From positions 124,001 to 188,000 of the forward strand of contig NZ_QCZK02000041.1 of assembly GCF_003347595.2 (NCBI RefSeq): a DNA stretch of 64,000 nt. Direction: 5' to 3'. The position numbers and the translations under genes were made by a program. Positions 25,098-33,321 of the stretch are shown piece after piece. Source of the DNA: Botryobacter ruber. Its GTDB lineage: Bacteria; Bacteroidota; Bacteroidia; Cytophagales; Hymenobacteraceae. The first letter of the stretch is position 1. Every line of letters starts with the position of its first letter. Under the pieces are notes generated by a model. That model saw only the letters and a program-made list of their open reading frames with translations. It was not told the origin of the DNA and made no database searches.

Positions 25098-26348
25098 TCA
25101 GACCTCTACTTCAATGGTAGGAAGCATGGCCACGGTAGGCTTCCCCTGCTGGTAATTTGCCAGGAAAGTGCTTAGCCTGTCCATGGTAACGCTGATTTCT
25201 TCTACGGTAGGCAGATATACGACACGGAAGTGATTGGGTTCGTGCCAGTTAAAGCCGGTACCCTGCACCAGCAGCACATGCTGTTCCCGCAGGAAGTCCA
25301 TGACAAACTGCAGGTCGTTTTTGATGTTGAACTTAGCTGTGTCGATCTTGGGGAACATGTAAAAAGCCCCCATCGGTTTTACACAGGTTATACCCGGAAT
25401 AGCAGTTAACCTGTCGTAGCACAGGTCGCGCTGCTGCCCCAGCCTGCCGCTCGGCAGCACGAGGTCTTTCATATCCTGGTGCCCCTCCAGTGCAACTTTA
25501 ATGGCATACTGGGCCGGCACATTGCTGCACACGCGCAGGCTGGCCAGGGTGTTTAGTCCATCTATATAAGAAGCTGCTTTTGCTTTATTACCGCTCACCA
25601 CCATCCAGCCGGCACGGAACCCGGCGGCCAGGTAGTTTTTGGAAATACCGCACAGCGTAATAATCAGCGCTTTATCCGAGTAAAGAGCTGTGGGGTAGTG
25701 CACGGTACCGTCGTAGAGAATCTTATCGTAGATCTCATCGGAGAACACCACCAGGTTATGCTCTTCTGCCAGTTTTACCAGTTCCTGCAGCATGGCAGGC
25801 GGATAAACAGCCCCGGTAGGGTTGTTCGGGTTGATGATGACGATCGCTTTGGTGCGGCTGGTGATCTTACGTTTGATATCGGCCAGATTAGGATACCAGT
25901 CCGATGCTTCGTCGCAGATGTAGTGCACGGTTTTGCCGCCCGAAAAATTCACGGCTGCCGTCCAGAGCGGGTAGTCAGGCGAAGGCACGAGTACTTCGTC
26001 GCCGTTGTTGAGCAGCGCCAGCACCGTGTGCATCACCAGTTCGCTTACCCCGTTTCCGATTGATACATCGTCGGCGGTTACGTTGATGCCTTTTTTTACA
26101 TAGTAATCCCGAACGGCCTCACGGGCAGACAGAAGGCCTTTGTGGTCTTCGTACCCCTGCGCATTGCGGATGTTGGCAACCACATGTTCAACAACCGCAT
26201 CCGGGGCGTTAAAACCAAACGGTGCAGGGTTTCCGATATTTAATTTGATGATCTTGTGTCCCTGCTGTTCAAGCTCTTTCGCTTTCTCAAAAATTGGCCC
26301 TCGTATTTCGTAAAACACGTTATCCAGCCGTGTACTCCGTTGTATCAT
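25098..26348 (-). CDS. PLP-dependent aminotransferase (class I/II, alanine transaminase-like)
   Basis: 416 residues. Fold type I motifs: INPNNPTGAVYP, FSDEIYDKILYDG, and the PLP Lys in TLCGISKNYLAAGFRAGW. FRVVYLPTVEE near the end holds the Arg that binds the substrate carboxylate. Similar enzymes (AlaA-type) make alanine from pyruvate and glutamate; the exact substrate remains inferred. Monocistronic, with a candidate promoter upstream. Confidence 0.92.
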   Translation of the reverse strand: MIQRSTRLDNVFYEIRGPIFEKAKELEQQGHKIIKLNIGNPAPFGFNAPDAVVEHVVANIRNAQGYEDHKGLLSAREAVRDYYVKKGINVTADDVSIGNGVSELVMHTVLALLNNGDEVLVPSPDYPLWTAAVNFSGGKTVHYICDEASDWYPNLADIKRKITSRTKAIVIINPNNPTGAVYPPAMLQELVKLAEEHNLVVFSDEIYDKILYDGTVHYPTALYSDKALIITLCGISKNYLAAGFRAGWMVVSGNKAKAASYIDGLNTLASLRVCSNVPAQYAIKVALEGHQDMKDLVLPSGRLGQQRDLCYDRLTAIPGITCVKPMGAFYMFPKIDTAKFNIKNDLQFVMDFLREQHVLLVQGTGFNWHEPNHFRVVYLPTVEEISVTMDRLSTFLANYQQGKPTVAMLPTIEVEV

Positions 26349-26406
26349 AAACTAAAATTTCCCAATAATCAGGATGTGGTGCTTGCTACTAGCTGTAGCT
26401 AAAATA

Positions 26407-26437
26407 CAAAGCTATAACTTTCTATTTTCTCAACGAA
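26407..26437 (-). promoter_or_regulatory. Candidate Bacteroidetes promoter of the aminotransferase gene
   Basis: On the minus strand TTCG, 19 bases, TAGCTTTG: a full -7 match and a 3 of 4 -33 match at the expected spacing, about 60 bases before the start codon. Confidence 0.55.
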
Positions 26438-26608
26438 CCATTCCGTTCATTATTTATTTAACAATTTTAAAAACGGAAATTCCGTGAAGCTTGTTGTTGC
26501 CCTCTGAGCAGCACTGGCCGGAACAGCGTTACCATTTCCTGCGGAATAACACAGCTGACATTTCACAGCCCTTATAGTTGCACGGCCTTTCTGCCGGAAG
26601 CTGAACAT

Positions 26609-26636
26609 GGAGCAGTGGGTGTGGTGACTGCTGCAG
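26609..26636 (+). repeat. 28-bp dispersed repeat, copy 8
   Basis: GGAGCAG, TGGGTGTGGTGACTGCTGCAG; downstream of the P-loop kinase gene. Confidence 0.8.
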
Positions 26637-26674
26637 CAGATAATTTTTGCTTTTTCCAGATGCCGTAGCACCGG

Positions 26675-27130
26675 TTACAGCTGGCTATCAGGCACATCCG
26701 GATAAACATGGTAGCTACCATCCGGCAAAATCCGCACCCGGAAGAGCTGGTCGAAGCCCTCCGCCAGCGTGGGTACCTGCAACTTGTGCCAGGTGCCGTA
26801 GATGCCTTTTTCAGGCACAAAAAGCTTTCCGGTCCGGTGGCTGTTGCGGGCGAGGGCGTCCTTTACGCCGGTTTCGAAAAAGTAACCTGTTACCTCGTAG
26901 CGCGCCTCCCGGGCTAACAGGATGTACCGCTGCCGCTCCACGATGGTAGGGTTGGTGTTATCGACCACAAAGCGCTGCTGCGTCCGGAAACAGCACTGGA
27001 GAAAATGGCGCTCGCGGTTACGGGTGCGCAGCAGGTCCAGGCTGATGCGGACGTGGGTATGAAAGAAGTGTTCCTGATAGTAGGTGGATTTCCCGCTGCC
27101 TTGTATGCCACAAAAGATGATTGCCTGCAT
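26675..27130 (-). CDS. P-loop kinase (polynucleotide kinase-like AAA family protein)
   Basis: 151 residues. Walker A GIQGSGKST (Lys14, Ser15) starts directly after the first strand. HVRISLDLLRTRNRE and VDNTNPTIVERQRYILLAR match the substrate-binding features of the 5'-kinase domain of polynucleotide kinase-phosphatases and related ATPases. It likely transfers phosphate from ATP to a nucleic acid end or small molecule; no phosphatase or ligase domain is fused. Divergent from the DUF3822 gene. Confidence 0.86.
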   Translation of the reverse strand: MQAIIFCGIQGSGKSTYYQEHFFHTHVRISLDLLRTRNRERHFLQCCFRTQQRFVVDNTNPTIVERQRYILLAREARYEVTGYFFETGVKDALARNSHRTGKLFVPEKGIYGTWHKLQVPTLAEGFDQLFRVRILPDGSYHVYPDVPDSQL

Positions 27131-27321
27131 TTGTTCCCGTATTTACCTGCTTTAATTTACGCAGCCCAACGTTTTTTTAGCTTAGAAACTGCTCATTTTC
27201 TGCTGCACCGTGCGGTTCCGGCACAGGTTAAAGCCGCACATTTGGCAGATTTTTTTTATACTTGCAGGGCACAAGACGGCAGAACTGCTTTTTGTGCGCA
27301 CAACTTCCATAACAACTAAAC

Positions 27322-28209
27322 TTGAACCACATCAGCACACAATTCAGGCTCGCCCACAGGATCAATGATGAGGCTTTTCAGCTGTCGCAGGCAATGAGCT
27401 GTAACCTGTACATCGCCATCGGCCATAAATTTATCCGGCTGGGCGTGGCAGACCTGGAACGTAACAAGTTTGTGGTGCTGGAAGATTATGAGCTGATAAC
27501 GGTTTTTACGCCGGAACAGGTGGCCGAACAGCTGCAGCTGATTGCCAAATGCACCAGGCTGCTGCAGGAGCGGCACTGGCAGGAGATCAGGGTGTCGGTG
27601 AGCAACACGCATTTTACGCTGGTGCCCGAAACGCTTTTCGTGCCCGAACACCAGACGGATTACCTGCGCCTGCACAGCGACCTGGACTCGCAGCAGGATG
27701 TGGTATTATCGTATAAGCAAACCGGGCTGGAGGCGGTTAACATCTTTTCGGTGCACCGGGCCATTTACGACACGTTTCAGCAGCTGTTCCCGGAGCGGCC
27801 TGTCCGTTTCCTGCACCAGACCAGCGCCCTTATCCGGAGTGAGCTGCACCTGGCAAGGCGCCTGACGGAGCAGCGGATGTACCTGTTCGTGGAACAGAAT
27901 TACGTAACGGTGCTGGTGATCGGCAGGCGCGGACTCGAGTTCTGCAACATCTTCCATTACCTGAGTCCCGAGGATTTTATTTATTACATTGTATTTGTGA
28001 TGCAGGAGCAGCGGATGAACCCGGAGCAGGAAACCATTACGGTGTGGGGCGATATTACCCACGACTCTGCCTTGTTCTCTATCCTGCAGAAATATATCCG
28101 GCAGGTGCGGCTCGGCAAAAAGCCTGCGGATGTTGGCTACAGTTACCGGTTTAACGACCTGTTCGAGCACCGCTATTTCGAGCTTTACAGCCTCCACCTT
28201 TGCGAATAA
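27322..28209 (+). CDS. DUF3822 family protein
   Basis: 295 residues from a TTG at 27322. The sequence (FQLSQAMSCNLYIAIGHKFIRLGVAD, AIYDTFQQLFPERPVRFLH, VTVLVIGRRGLEFCNIFHY) has the look of an actin-like ATPase fold, as in pilus-assembly PilM-type proteins, but no function is established. It ends 4 bases before the coaD start, and this DUF3822-coaD order is common in Bacteroidetes, so co-transcription is likely. The unusual start is supported by the family N-terminus. Confidence 0.85.
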   Translation: MNHISTQFRLAHRINDEAFQLSQAMSCNLYIAIGHKFIRLGVADLERNKFVVLEDYELITVFTPEQVAEQLQLIAKCTRLLQERHWQEIRVSVSNTHFTLVPETLFVPEHQTDYLRLHSDLDSQQDVVLSYKQTGLEAVNIFSVHRAIYDTFQQLFPERPVRFLHQTSALIRSELHLARRLTEQRMYLFVEQNYVTVLVIGRRGLEFCNIFHYLSPEDFIYYIVFVMQEQRMNPEQETITVWGDITHDSALFSILQKYIRQVRLGKKPADVGYSYRFNDLFEHRYFELYSLHLCE

Positions 28210-28213
28210 ACAT

Positions 28214-28693
28214 ATGAAAAGAATTGCGCTTTTTCCCGGCTCTTTCGACCCGTTTACCAACGGCCACTACGATGTGGTGATCAGGGGCTCCAGGCTTTTT
28301 GACGAGATTATTGTAGCGATCGGGAACAACACGAGCAAAAACCGCTATATCCCCGTGGAGCGGATGGTGGAGATCGTGCAGGGTGTTTTTAAGAACCAGC
28401 CCAACATCAAAGTACAACCTTATAAAGGACTGACGGCAGAATTTGCCCGCGAAGTGGGCGCTACGTTCCTGCTGCGGGGCCTCCGCAACACCACCGACTT
28501 TGAATACGAAAACACGATTGCCCAGGCCAACCGTCACGTAAACAAAGACCTGGAAACCGTGTTCCTGATTACCTCCCCCCGCCTGGCCGCCATCAGTTCC
28601 TCCATCATCCGGGAGATACACCATTTCGGCGGCAACGTGGATGAGTTTATACCTTTCCGGATTTCAGAGATTGAAGGTAGTGGCGGGCAATAA
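28214..28693 (+). CDS. coaD: Phosphopantetheine adenylyltransferase
   Basis: 159 residues from the ATG at 28214 (MKRIALFPGSFDPF); the open frame extends farther upstream into DUF3822 without meaning. The nucleotidyltransferase motif TNGHYDVV and the ISSSIIRE signature are present. It adenylates 4'-phosphopantetheine to dephospho-CoA, the penultimate step of CoA synthesis. The 3' end overlaps the 3' end of the convergent Nudix gene by 47 bases. Confidence 0.96.
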   Translation: MKRIALFPGSFDPFTNGHYDVVIRGSRLFDEIIVAIGNNTSKNRYIPVERMVEIVQGVFKNQPNIKVQPYKGLTAEFAREVGATFLLRGLRNTTDFEYENTIAQANRHVNKDLETVFLITSPRLAAISSSIIREIHHFGGNVDEFIPFRISEIEGSGGQ

Positions 28694-29336
28694 AGGCGAT
28701 GGAAGTGTAGGCTTTCGGTAATACCTCCAGCACTTCTTCCGGTGTCATCCAGCGCACTTCCTCAATAAACTCCTCTGCCTGCGGCTTCATCAGGCTGTCG
28801 TCGGTGCAGTTCATCAGGAACCAGGAGGTTTTCTTCAGAATCTTGTTGCCTTTGTAGGCATAGGAGTGCCATGTTTTGGGCAGCGCATCCATTACTTCCA
28901 CCTTAATGTTGCACTCCTCCTCTACCTCGCGCACGGCACCTTCCCGTATCTTCTCCTTTTTGTTCAGCTTGCCTTTCGGGAAATCCCAGGTGCCGAGCCG
29001 GTAGATCATGAGAAGTTTGTCCTCTTTCAGCACCAGGCCGCCGGCTGCTTTTACAATCTTGAACTGATCTTTGAGGTGCAGGATAAGTTTTTTCTTTTTA
29101 TCGGCTACCAACGTCAGCGAATTCAGCTTCTTGAGCTTCTTCACTTCCATTAAGCGAACCAGCCTGTCGACAATGGCTGGATCTGCATTTTTGATCAGGA
29201 CATCGCCCACCAGGTCCTTCGATGAGAAATGGTCGTCGGCATTCATTACCAGGTCGTAATGGTGCTTGTATACTTTCTCACTCGATTTTTTCAGAATCAG
29301 GGGTATATCGTTAATAAAAACGTTCATGACGGGCAC
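28647..29336 (-). CDS. Nudix hydrolase
   Basis: 229 residues. An N-terminal extension (~1-90) of unknown role precedes the Nudix domain. Nudix box: G122, E128, R136-E137-V138, E140, E141 fit GX5EX7REUXEE, but the following Gly is Asn143. WDFPKGKLNKKEKIREGAV is diagnostic. Such enzymes hydrolyse nucleoside diphosphate derivatives; the substrate is unknown. The last 47 bases are also the end of coaD on the other strand. An ATG at 29327 could be the start instead. Confidence 0.88.
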   Translation of the reverse strand: MPVMNVFINDIPLILKKSSEKVYKHHYDLVMNADDHFSSKDLVGDVLIKNADPAIVDRLVRLMEVKKLKKLNSLTLVADKKKKLILHLKDQFKIVKAAGGLVLKEDKLLMIYRLGTWDFPKGKLNKKEKIREGAVREVEEECNIKVEVMDALPKTWHSYAYKGNKILKKTSWFLMNCTDDSLMKPQAEEFIEEVRWMTPEEVLEVLPKAYTSIAFIARHYLQSLKSGKV

Positions 29337-29431
29337 ATCTGTTAGATGATAAAATTACCACAAATAGATAAATAAATCTGCGTAAACAAAATCCGGAGCC
29401 ATAAAAAGATAATATTTAACTAAATTCGCTC

Positions 29432-30070
29432 ATGGATTCTACTACAACAGCACATCAGGTCGCCTCGTATCTGCTCGAAACAGAGGCCGTAAAACTTCGT
29501 CCGGAGCAACCATTTAAATGGAGCTCGGGCTGGAACTCACCCATTTACTGCGACAACCGTGTCACGCTTTCGTTTCCGTTTATCCGCAGCTATATCAAAA
29601 ACGAACTGGCCTGCCTCATCCGCGACAATTTCCCGGATGCCGAGGCTATTGCCGGTGTAGCCACCGCGGGCATTGCCCAGGGCGCCCTGGTGGCCGACCA
29701 GCTCGAGATGCCTTTCTTATACGTAAGACCTCAGCCTAAAAGCCACGGCATGGGCAACCAAATTGAAGGCCGCCTGCTGGCCGGGCAGAAAGTGGTGCTC
29801 GTGGAGGACCTTATCTCGACGGGCGGCAGTTCCCTGAAAGCTGCTGAAGCAGTACGTGCTGCCGGCGGAGAAGTTATCGGCATGGCCGCGATTTTTACCT
29901 ACGGCTTTTCAGTCGCCGACGAAAATTTCCGGAAAGCAGGCATTCCGCTGCTCTGCCTCAGCAACTACAACGCCCTCACCGAAGCCGCTTTGGCCAATGG
30001 GGTTATTCCTGCATCGGCTATGGCTACCCTGAGCGAATGGCGTAAGTCGCCGGAAACGTGGAGAAGGTAG
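29432..30070 (+). CDS. pyrE: Orotate phosphoribosyltransferase
   Basis: 212 residues, normal for PyrE. PRPP-binding motif VVLVEDLISTGGSS, and QPFKWSSGWNSPIYCDNR at the N-terminus. It makes orotidine monophosphate in pyrimidine synthesis. Its stop codon is directly fused to the start of a composite repeat (see repeat at 30066), which makes up the 3' flank. No other pyrimidine gene is adjacent. Confidence 0.96.
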   Translation: MDSTTTAHQVASYLLETEAVKLRPEQPFKWSSGWNSPIYCDNRVTLSFPFIRSYIKNELACLIRDNFPDAEAIAGVATAGIAQGALVADQLEMPFLYVRPQPKSHGMGNQIEGRLLAGQKVVLVEDLISTGGSSLKAAEAVRAAGGEVIGMAAIFTYGFSVADENFRKAGIPLLCLSNYNALTEAALANGVIPASAMATLSEWRKSPETWRR

Positions 30071-30174
30071 GGAAGTTAGAAAGTTTAGGAGTTAGAAAGT
30101 TAGAAAGTTAGAGAGTTTGGAAGGTAGAGAGGTAGAGAGGTAGAAATTGTAGGGGTTGAAAATTTTCAACCCTA
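30066..30174 (+). repeat. Composite repeat A: GTTAGAAAG tract plus GGGTTGAAAATTTTCAACCC palindrome, at pyrE stop
   Basis: From the pyrE stop (TAGGGAAGTTAGAAAG) a degenerate tract of GTTAGAAAG, GAGTTTGG and GGTAGAGA units runs ~80 bp, then GTAGGGGTTGAAAA/TTTTCAACCCTA. The same composite, starting at a stop codon, is found after copA and after ndpA. Confidence 0.85.
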
Positions 30175-30184
30175 AAACTCTTTT

Positions 30185-30212
30185 CTGCTCCTTCCACCAT
30201 AGCCTCTGCTGG
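30185..30212 (-). repeat. 28-bp dispersed repeat, copy 9
   Basis: CTGCTCC, TTCCACCATAGCCT, CTGCTGG on the plus strand; paired with copy 10 in the same orientation. Confidence 0.8.
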
Positions 30213-30262
30213 TTGTCTGAACCGGGATATATGTGATTTAAATGATGCGTGTGATTTTATGT

Positions 30263-30290
30263 CTGCACCTGCCTCCATTCTCTCTGCTCC
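30263..30290 (-). repeat. 28-bp dispersed repeat, copy 10 (diverged)
   Basis: CTGCACC, TGCCTCCATTCTCT, CTGCTCC on the plus strand; ~78 bp from copy 9. Confidence 0.7.
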
Positions 30291-30334
30291 TTTGTCTGAA
30301 CACGATTAAATGATTGAAGGATCAGCAGGATTCA

Positions 30335-30372
30335 AAATTCTTACCTTTCTACCTTTTTAACTTCTAAACTCT
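30335..30372 (-). repeat. Inverted fragment of composite repeat A, up to the next start codon
   Basis: Reverse complement reads GAGTTTAGAAGTTAAAAAGG, then TAGAAAGGTAAG, matching the tract of the element at 30066 in opposite orientation. It ends directly at the start codon of the metallophosphoesterase, so the gap is bracketed by inverted tracts. Confidence 0.65.
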
Positions 30373-30870
30373 ATGAAAATCGGCCTCCTCTCCGACACCC
30401 ACGGCTACCTCGACGACCAGATACTGCGGCTGCTGGGCGACCGGGATGAGATCTGGCATGCGGGCGATTTCGGAACGATAGCAATTTCGGAGCGGCTGCA
30501 ACAGGTGGCGCCGGTACGGGGCGTGTATGGCAACATCGACGGGCCGGACGTGCGGGCGGTACACCCGAAGGTGCTGCGGTTCGATGCGGCGGGGCTGGAT
30601 GTGCTCATGACGCACATTGGCGGCTACCCCGGCAAATACCACCCCGACATCCGGCAGGAAATTAAAACGAATCCGCCGCAGCTGTTTATTTCGGGGCACT
30701 CGCACATCCTCAAAATTATGCCCGACAAAAGCCTGCCCAACCTGCTCCACATAAACCCCGGGGCTGCGGGGAAACATGGCTTTCATAAGGTAAGGACGAT
30801 GGTGCGCTTTACGATTGAGGCGGGTCAGGTGCGCGACCTGCAGGTACTGGAGCTTGGCAAAAGGGCATAA
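30373..30870 (+). CDS. YfcE/MJ0936-type metallophosphoesterase
   Basis: 165 residues. Calcineurin-like metal motifs in order: SDTHG (Asp8, His10), HAGDFG, GNIDG, TH and SGHSH. Small family members hydrolyse phosphodiesters such as cyclic nucleotides or model substrates with two metals; the native substrate is not known. Cytosolic. The sequence before the ATG is an inverted piece of a repeat, so its promoter is uncertain. Confidence 0.93.
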   Translation: MKIGLLSDTHGYLDDQILRLLGDRDEIWHAGDFGTIAISERLQQVAPVRGVYGNIDGPDVRAVHPKVLRFDAAGLDVLMTHIGGYPGKYHPDIRQEIKTNPPQLFISGHSHILKIMPDKSLPNLLHINPGAAGKHGFHKVRTMVRFTIEAGQVRDLQVLELGKRA

Positions 30871-30872
30871 AA

Positions 30873-30902
30873 AAAGTGTGTCTGCGGGGCAAACACACTT
30901 CA
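30873..30902 (+). terminator. Weak hairpin terminator after the metallophosphoesterase gene
   Basis: AAGTGTGT and ACACACTT form an 8-bp stem, with a poor T tract (CAAATCTTTT). Confidence 0.5.
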
Positions 30903-30975
30903 AATCTTTTCTCGTAAGCCGCCGCCATTTGCTGGAATAACAGCGGCAGCAGATGGACTTACTAACCCGTAAAAA

Positions 30976-31167
30976 TTACTGAGCAGCTTCAGCTGGAGCT
31001 TCTTCTGCTTTTTTGTTTTTTGGAGCCTCACCAAACTGAGCACGCAGCTCGTCCATATCTACATTTTTGATAACTGGTGTGAGCAACAGCTGCTTAATTC
31101 TAGCTACTTTGTTGTTTGCTCTGGCTTTATTCTTACGGTCTTTTCTTTTTAGTCTTGTAACTCCCAT
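30976..31167 (-). CDS. Small basic conserved protein
   Basis: 63 residues. The first half is highly basic (VTRLKRKDRKNKARANNK), the C-terminus is Ala/Glu/Lys-rich. No domain name is known to me, but this N-terminal pattern is familiar in Bacteroidetes and could bind nucleic acid or ribosome. A good promoter upstream supports that it is a true gene. Function unknown. Confidence 0.78.
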   Translation of the reverse strand: MGVTRLKRKDRKNKARANNKVARIKQLLLTPVIKNVDMDELRAQFGEAPKNKKAEEAPAEAAQ

Positions 31168-31191
31168 CGTTGCAATATTTTATTTGAACGG

Positions 31192-31222
31192 CAAAAGTAA
31201 GAGATTATTTCCATAAAGTAAA
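31192..31222 (-). promoter_or_regulatory. Candidate Bacteroidetes promoter of the small basic protein gene
   Basis: On the minus strand TTTA, 19 bases, TACTTTTG, a full -7 match at the expected spacing. It ends about 24 bases before the start codon. Confidence 0.6.
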
Positions 31223-31273
31223 GTAATTGCACCATCAAATTCTGATTCCTGTTTATTTGCCGTAAAAAAACTG

Positions 31274-32902
31274 CTACTGCTTCAGAAACAAATGATGGTG
31301 GATGCGGTCTTTGTCCTGCACCAGCAGGATATAAGTGCCGCCCGGAAGTTTCGAGATATCCAGCGTCTGCTCTGCCGCCGCTACCTGCTGCACCAGCAGT
31401 TGCTTTCCGCTCATGTCCATTACCAGCGCCTGCCCCTGCCCTTTGGAGTGAATGGTTAAGCGGCTGGTAGCAGGATTAGGCCCAAACCAGAAGCCGTCGT
31501 TGTTTTTCTCGCGGAGCGACGTGACGTTGCTGCCATCGTGGATGGTGTAGATGCGGCCATCGGCTTTGGTGAAAAGCAGTAGCTCGCCGTTGCGCTTTGT
31601 CGCAAAACGCAGATCGACGCGTGGAGCGGTAATCCAGTCACGAAAAACGGTTTCGGAGCCGTTGGGGATGATGATTTTGGCTTTCTGCAGCGGGTAGGGC
31701 GTACCTTGCGTAAGCGCCTCGAAAGGAGCATGGAATATATGCCCGTGCAGAATATCGCCCAGGAAGAACTGCCCGTGGAAGGCAGGGGAATGTTCGGCTT
31801 TCCAGACAGCACCCAGGCTGATGGCATTTCCTTCGCCGTGGTCGTACTGCGCTACCGGGTAAACATATTCTTCGGCATCGGTGGTGGGTAGATTATATAC
31901 TTTCCGGTCGGTGCGTTTGTACTCGAAGGTGCCTTCGCGCCTGTCCCAGCCGTGGTGTCCCCCTTTCTTCACCAGGTTTACTTCTTCTATATTATGCTGG
32001 CCAATGTCGCCCACAAAAAGCAGCGTCTCCTCCCCCTTCTTTTCAAACGCCAGCCGGTGCGGGTTCCGGAAGCCATAGGCCCAGGTTTCCTGCACACTGC
32101 CTGCCTCGCCCACAAACGGGTTATCGGACGGAATACCATACTTCCCGTTCCTGCTGTTGTTTCCTTCCGGATCTATCCGCCAGATAGTACCCATAAAGCT
32201 GGCTTTGCTGGCCACGTTCAGGTATTTGCCATTTTCTGATGCGCCACCTTCGCCCTGGCACACGTACAGCATGCCGTAATCCGCATCGCCTTTTTGTGCA
32301 TAGGGGTTGAAAGCGATATCCTGCGTGCCGTGAATCTGGGTGGTAAACTCCATGCGCACCAGTTCTTTTTTAGAACCGGAAAAGGTAGTGGCATTTTTAT
32401 CGGAGCACACCCAGCGCGTAAGCACCCATTGTAACGTAATTTTGCTGTCGTCGAGGGGTCTGAAATCGGCAGTGGCGGCACCGTTGGCCTCGGCATGCGT
32501 GGTGTAGAAAATGCCATTATCAGCAAACTCCGGGTGGAATGCAAAAGCACCGGAACCTGTCCCCTTGCCCGGGCTGTCGATAAACTTCGGAAAATGATCG
32601 CGGAAATTCAGGTAGAGGTTGTGCTGCCCCTGCCCGTCCAGCATGTACAGGTACCCGTTCAGATCGATCACAGCCATACGCCCCGAAGCATCCGGCACCT
32701 CCCGCACCATATTAATGCGTGGAATATTCTCGGAATTTCCTTTCGGCCCAACCGGTATCTGCGCAAACTGCCGCAGATGTACTTTTAGATCTGAAAAAGG
32801 AATAGTTGCCGGAATCGGGTTCGAAAGCTGTCCAAATACAGATGGAGCAGCCAGCAGTGAAATGCCCAACAAGAAAGCTTTAAGAGTAGAGGTTTGAACC
32901 AT
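31274..32902 (-). CDS. PQQ-type sugar dehydrogenase (GSDH family) with type IX secretion tail
   Basis: 542 residues. Signal peptide ends VFGQ (~residue 25). Residues ~45-455 form the six-bladed propeller of soluble glucose/sorbosone dehydrogenases: SPGKGTGSGAFAFHPEF, YAYGFRNPHRLAFEKK-like blocks (TWAYGFRNPHRLAF), VGDIGQHNIEEVN, and GGHHGWDRREGTFEY. The last ~70 residues (WFGPNPATSRLTIHS, MDMSGKQLL, LPGGTYILLVQ) are a Por-type sorting domain, so the enzyme is exported by T9SS and perhaps cell-surface bound. PQQ use is inferred from the family; Hedgehog-interacting-like proteins share the fold. Confidence 0.9.
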   Translation of the reverse strand: MVQTSTLKAFLLGISLLAAPSVFGQLSNPIPATIPFSDLKVHLRQFAQIPVGPKGNSENIPRINMVREVPDASGRMAVIDLNGYLYMLDGQGQHNLYLNFRDHFPKFIDSPGKGTGSGAFAFHPEFADNGIFYTTHAEANGAATADFRPLDDSKITLQWVLTRWVCSDKNATTFSGSKKELVRMEFTTQIHGTQDIAFNPYAQKGDADYGMLYVCQGEGGASENGKYLNVASKASFMGTIWRIDPEGNNSRNGKYGIPSDNPFVGEAGSVQETWAYGFRNPHRLAFEKKGEETLLFVGDIGQHNIEEVNLVKKGGHHGWDRREGTFEYKRTDRKVYNLPTTDAEEYVYPVAQYDHGEGNAISLGAVWKAEHSPAFHGQFFLGDILHGHIFHAPFEALTQGTPYPLQKAKIIIPNGSETVFRDWITAPRVDLRFATKRNGELLLFTKADGRIYTIHDGSNVTSLREKNNDGFWFGPNPATSRLTIHSKGQGQALVMDMSGKQLLVQQVAAAEQTLDISKLPGGTYILLVQDKDRIHHHLFLKQ

Positions 32903-33014
32903 ACAGGAATTTTTGCCACAATGTACAGATTAATTTTCAGTATTTACACCACCAACACTCATAAAACATTATAAATAACTATTTTAGCACACATTCTACT
33001 AACTATCGTTTACT

Positions 33015-33167
33015 ATGCCTGATAATGCAGAATGCATTAGTGATGGAAGGGAAAACTTATTAATCAAGCAAGTAAAAACAATAACTGGATGGGAAGACGA
33101 TAAGAATTTCAATCTTAGGAAATTGAGCTACAATCAATTCCTTTCAGCAGTCAGTCTAAAGAAATAA
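33015..33167 (+). CDS. Possible small ORF, 50 codons
   Basis: Starts ATG and reads MPDNAECISDGRENLLIK and on to VSLKK. The composition is plausible for a protein, but no domain, promoter or ribosome site was identified, and it may be a remnant of a larger gene. Low confidence. Confidence 0.25.
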   Translation: MPDNAECISDGRENLLIKQVKTITGWEDDKNFNLRKLSYNQFLSAVSLKK

Positions 33168-33177
33168 AACCCATTAT

Positions 33178-33216
33178 CGAGGCGCACCCCGCAGCGCCAA
33201 CTGACGGGGAGTGCCT
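33178..33216. repeat. Imperfect GC-rich palindrome
   Basis: GAGGCGCACCCCG and CGGGGAGTGCCTC face each other across ~13 bases, with a mispaired centre of each arm. No T tract follows, so a terminator is unlikely. Confidence 0.45.
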
Positions 33217-33321
33217 CTCACACCACCCCAAAAGCATTCGGGAAGTTCATTAAATCATCAGTAACATAAGTGTCTGCTTTGAAGCTGCCTTGTTTTTGCC
33301 CGCTTGAAGCAAGGTGAGCAC

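Larger units (their letters stand above)
26349..26674. other. Intergenic region between two minus-strand genes, 326 bp
   Basis: Holds the aminotransferase promoter and one copy of the 28-bp repeat. A 73-codon minus-strand frame runs through the repeat and has no domain; I do not call it a gene. Confidence 0.5.

Noticed and set aside
26450..26671. 73-codon minus-strand frame between aminotransferase and P-loop kinase
   Set aside because: It crosses a 28-bp repeat, is Cys/His-rich by chance and has no ribosome site.
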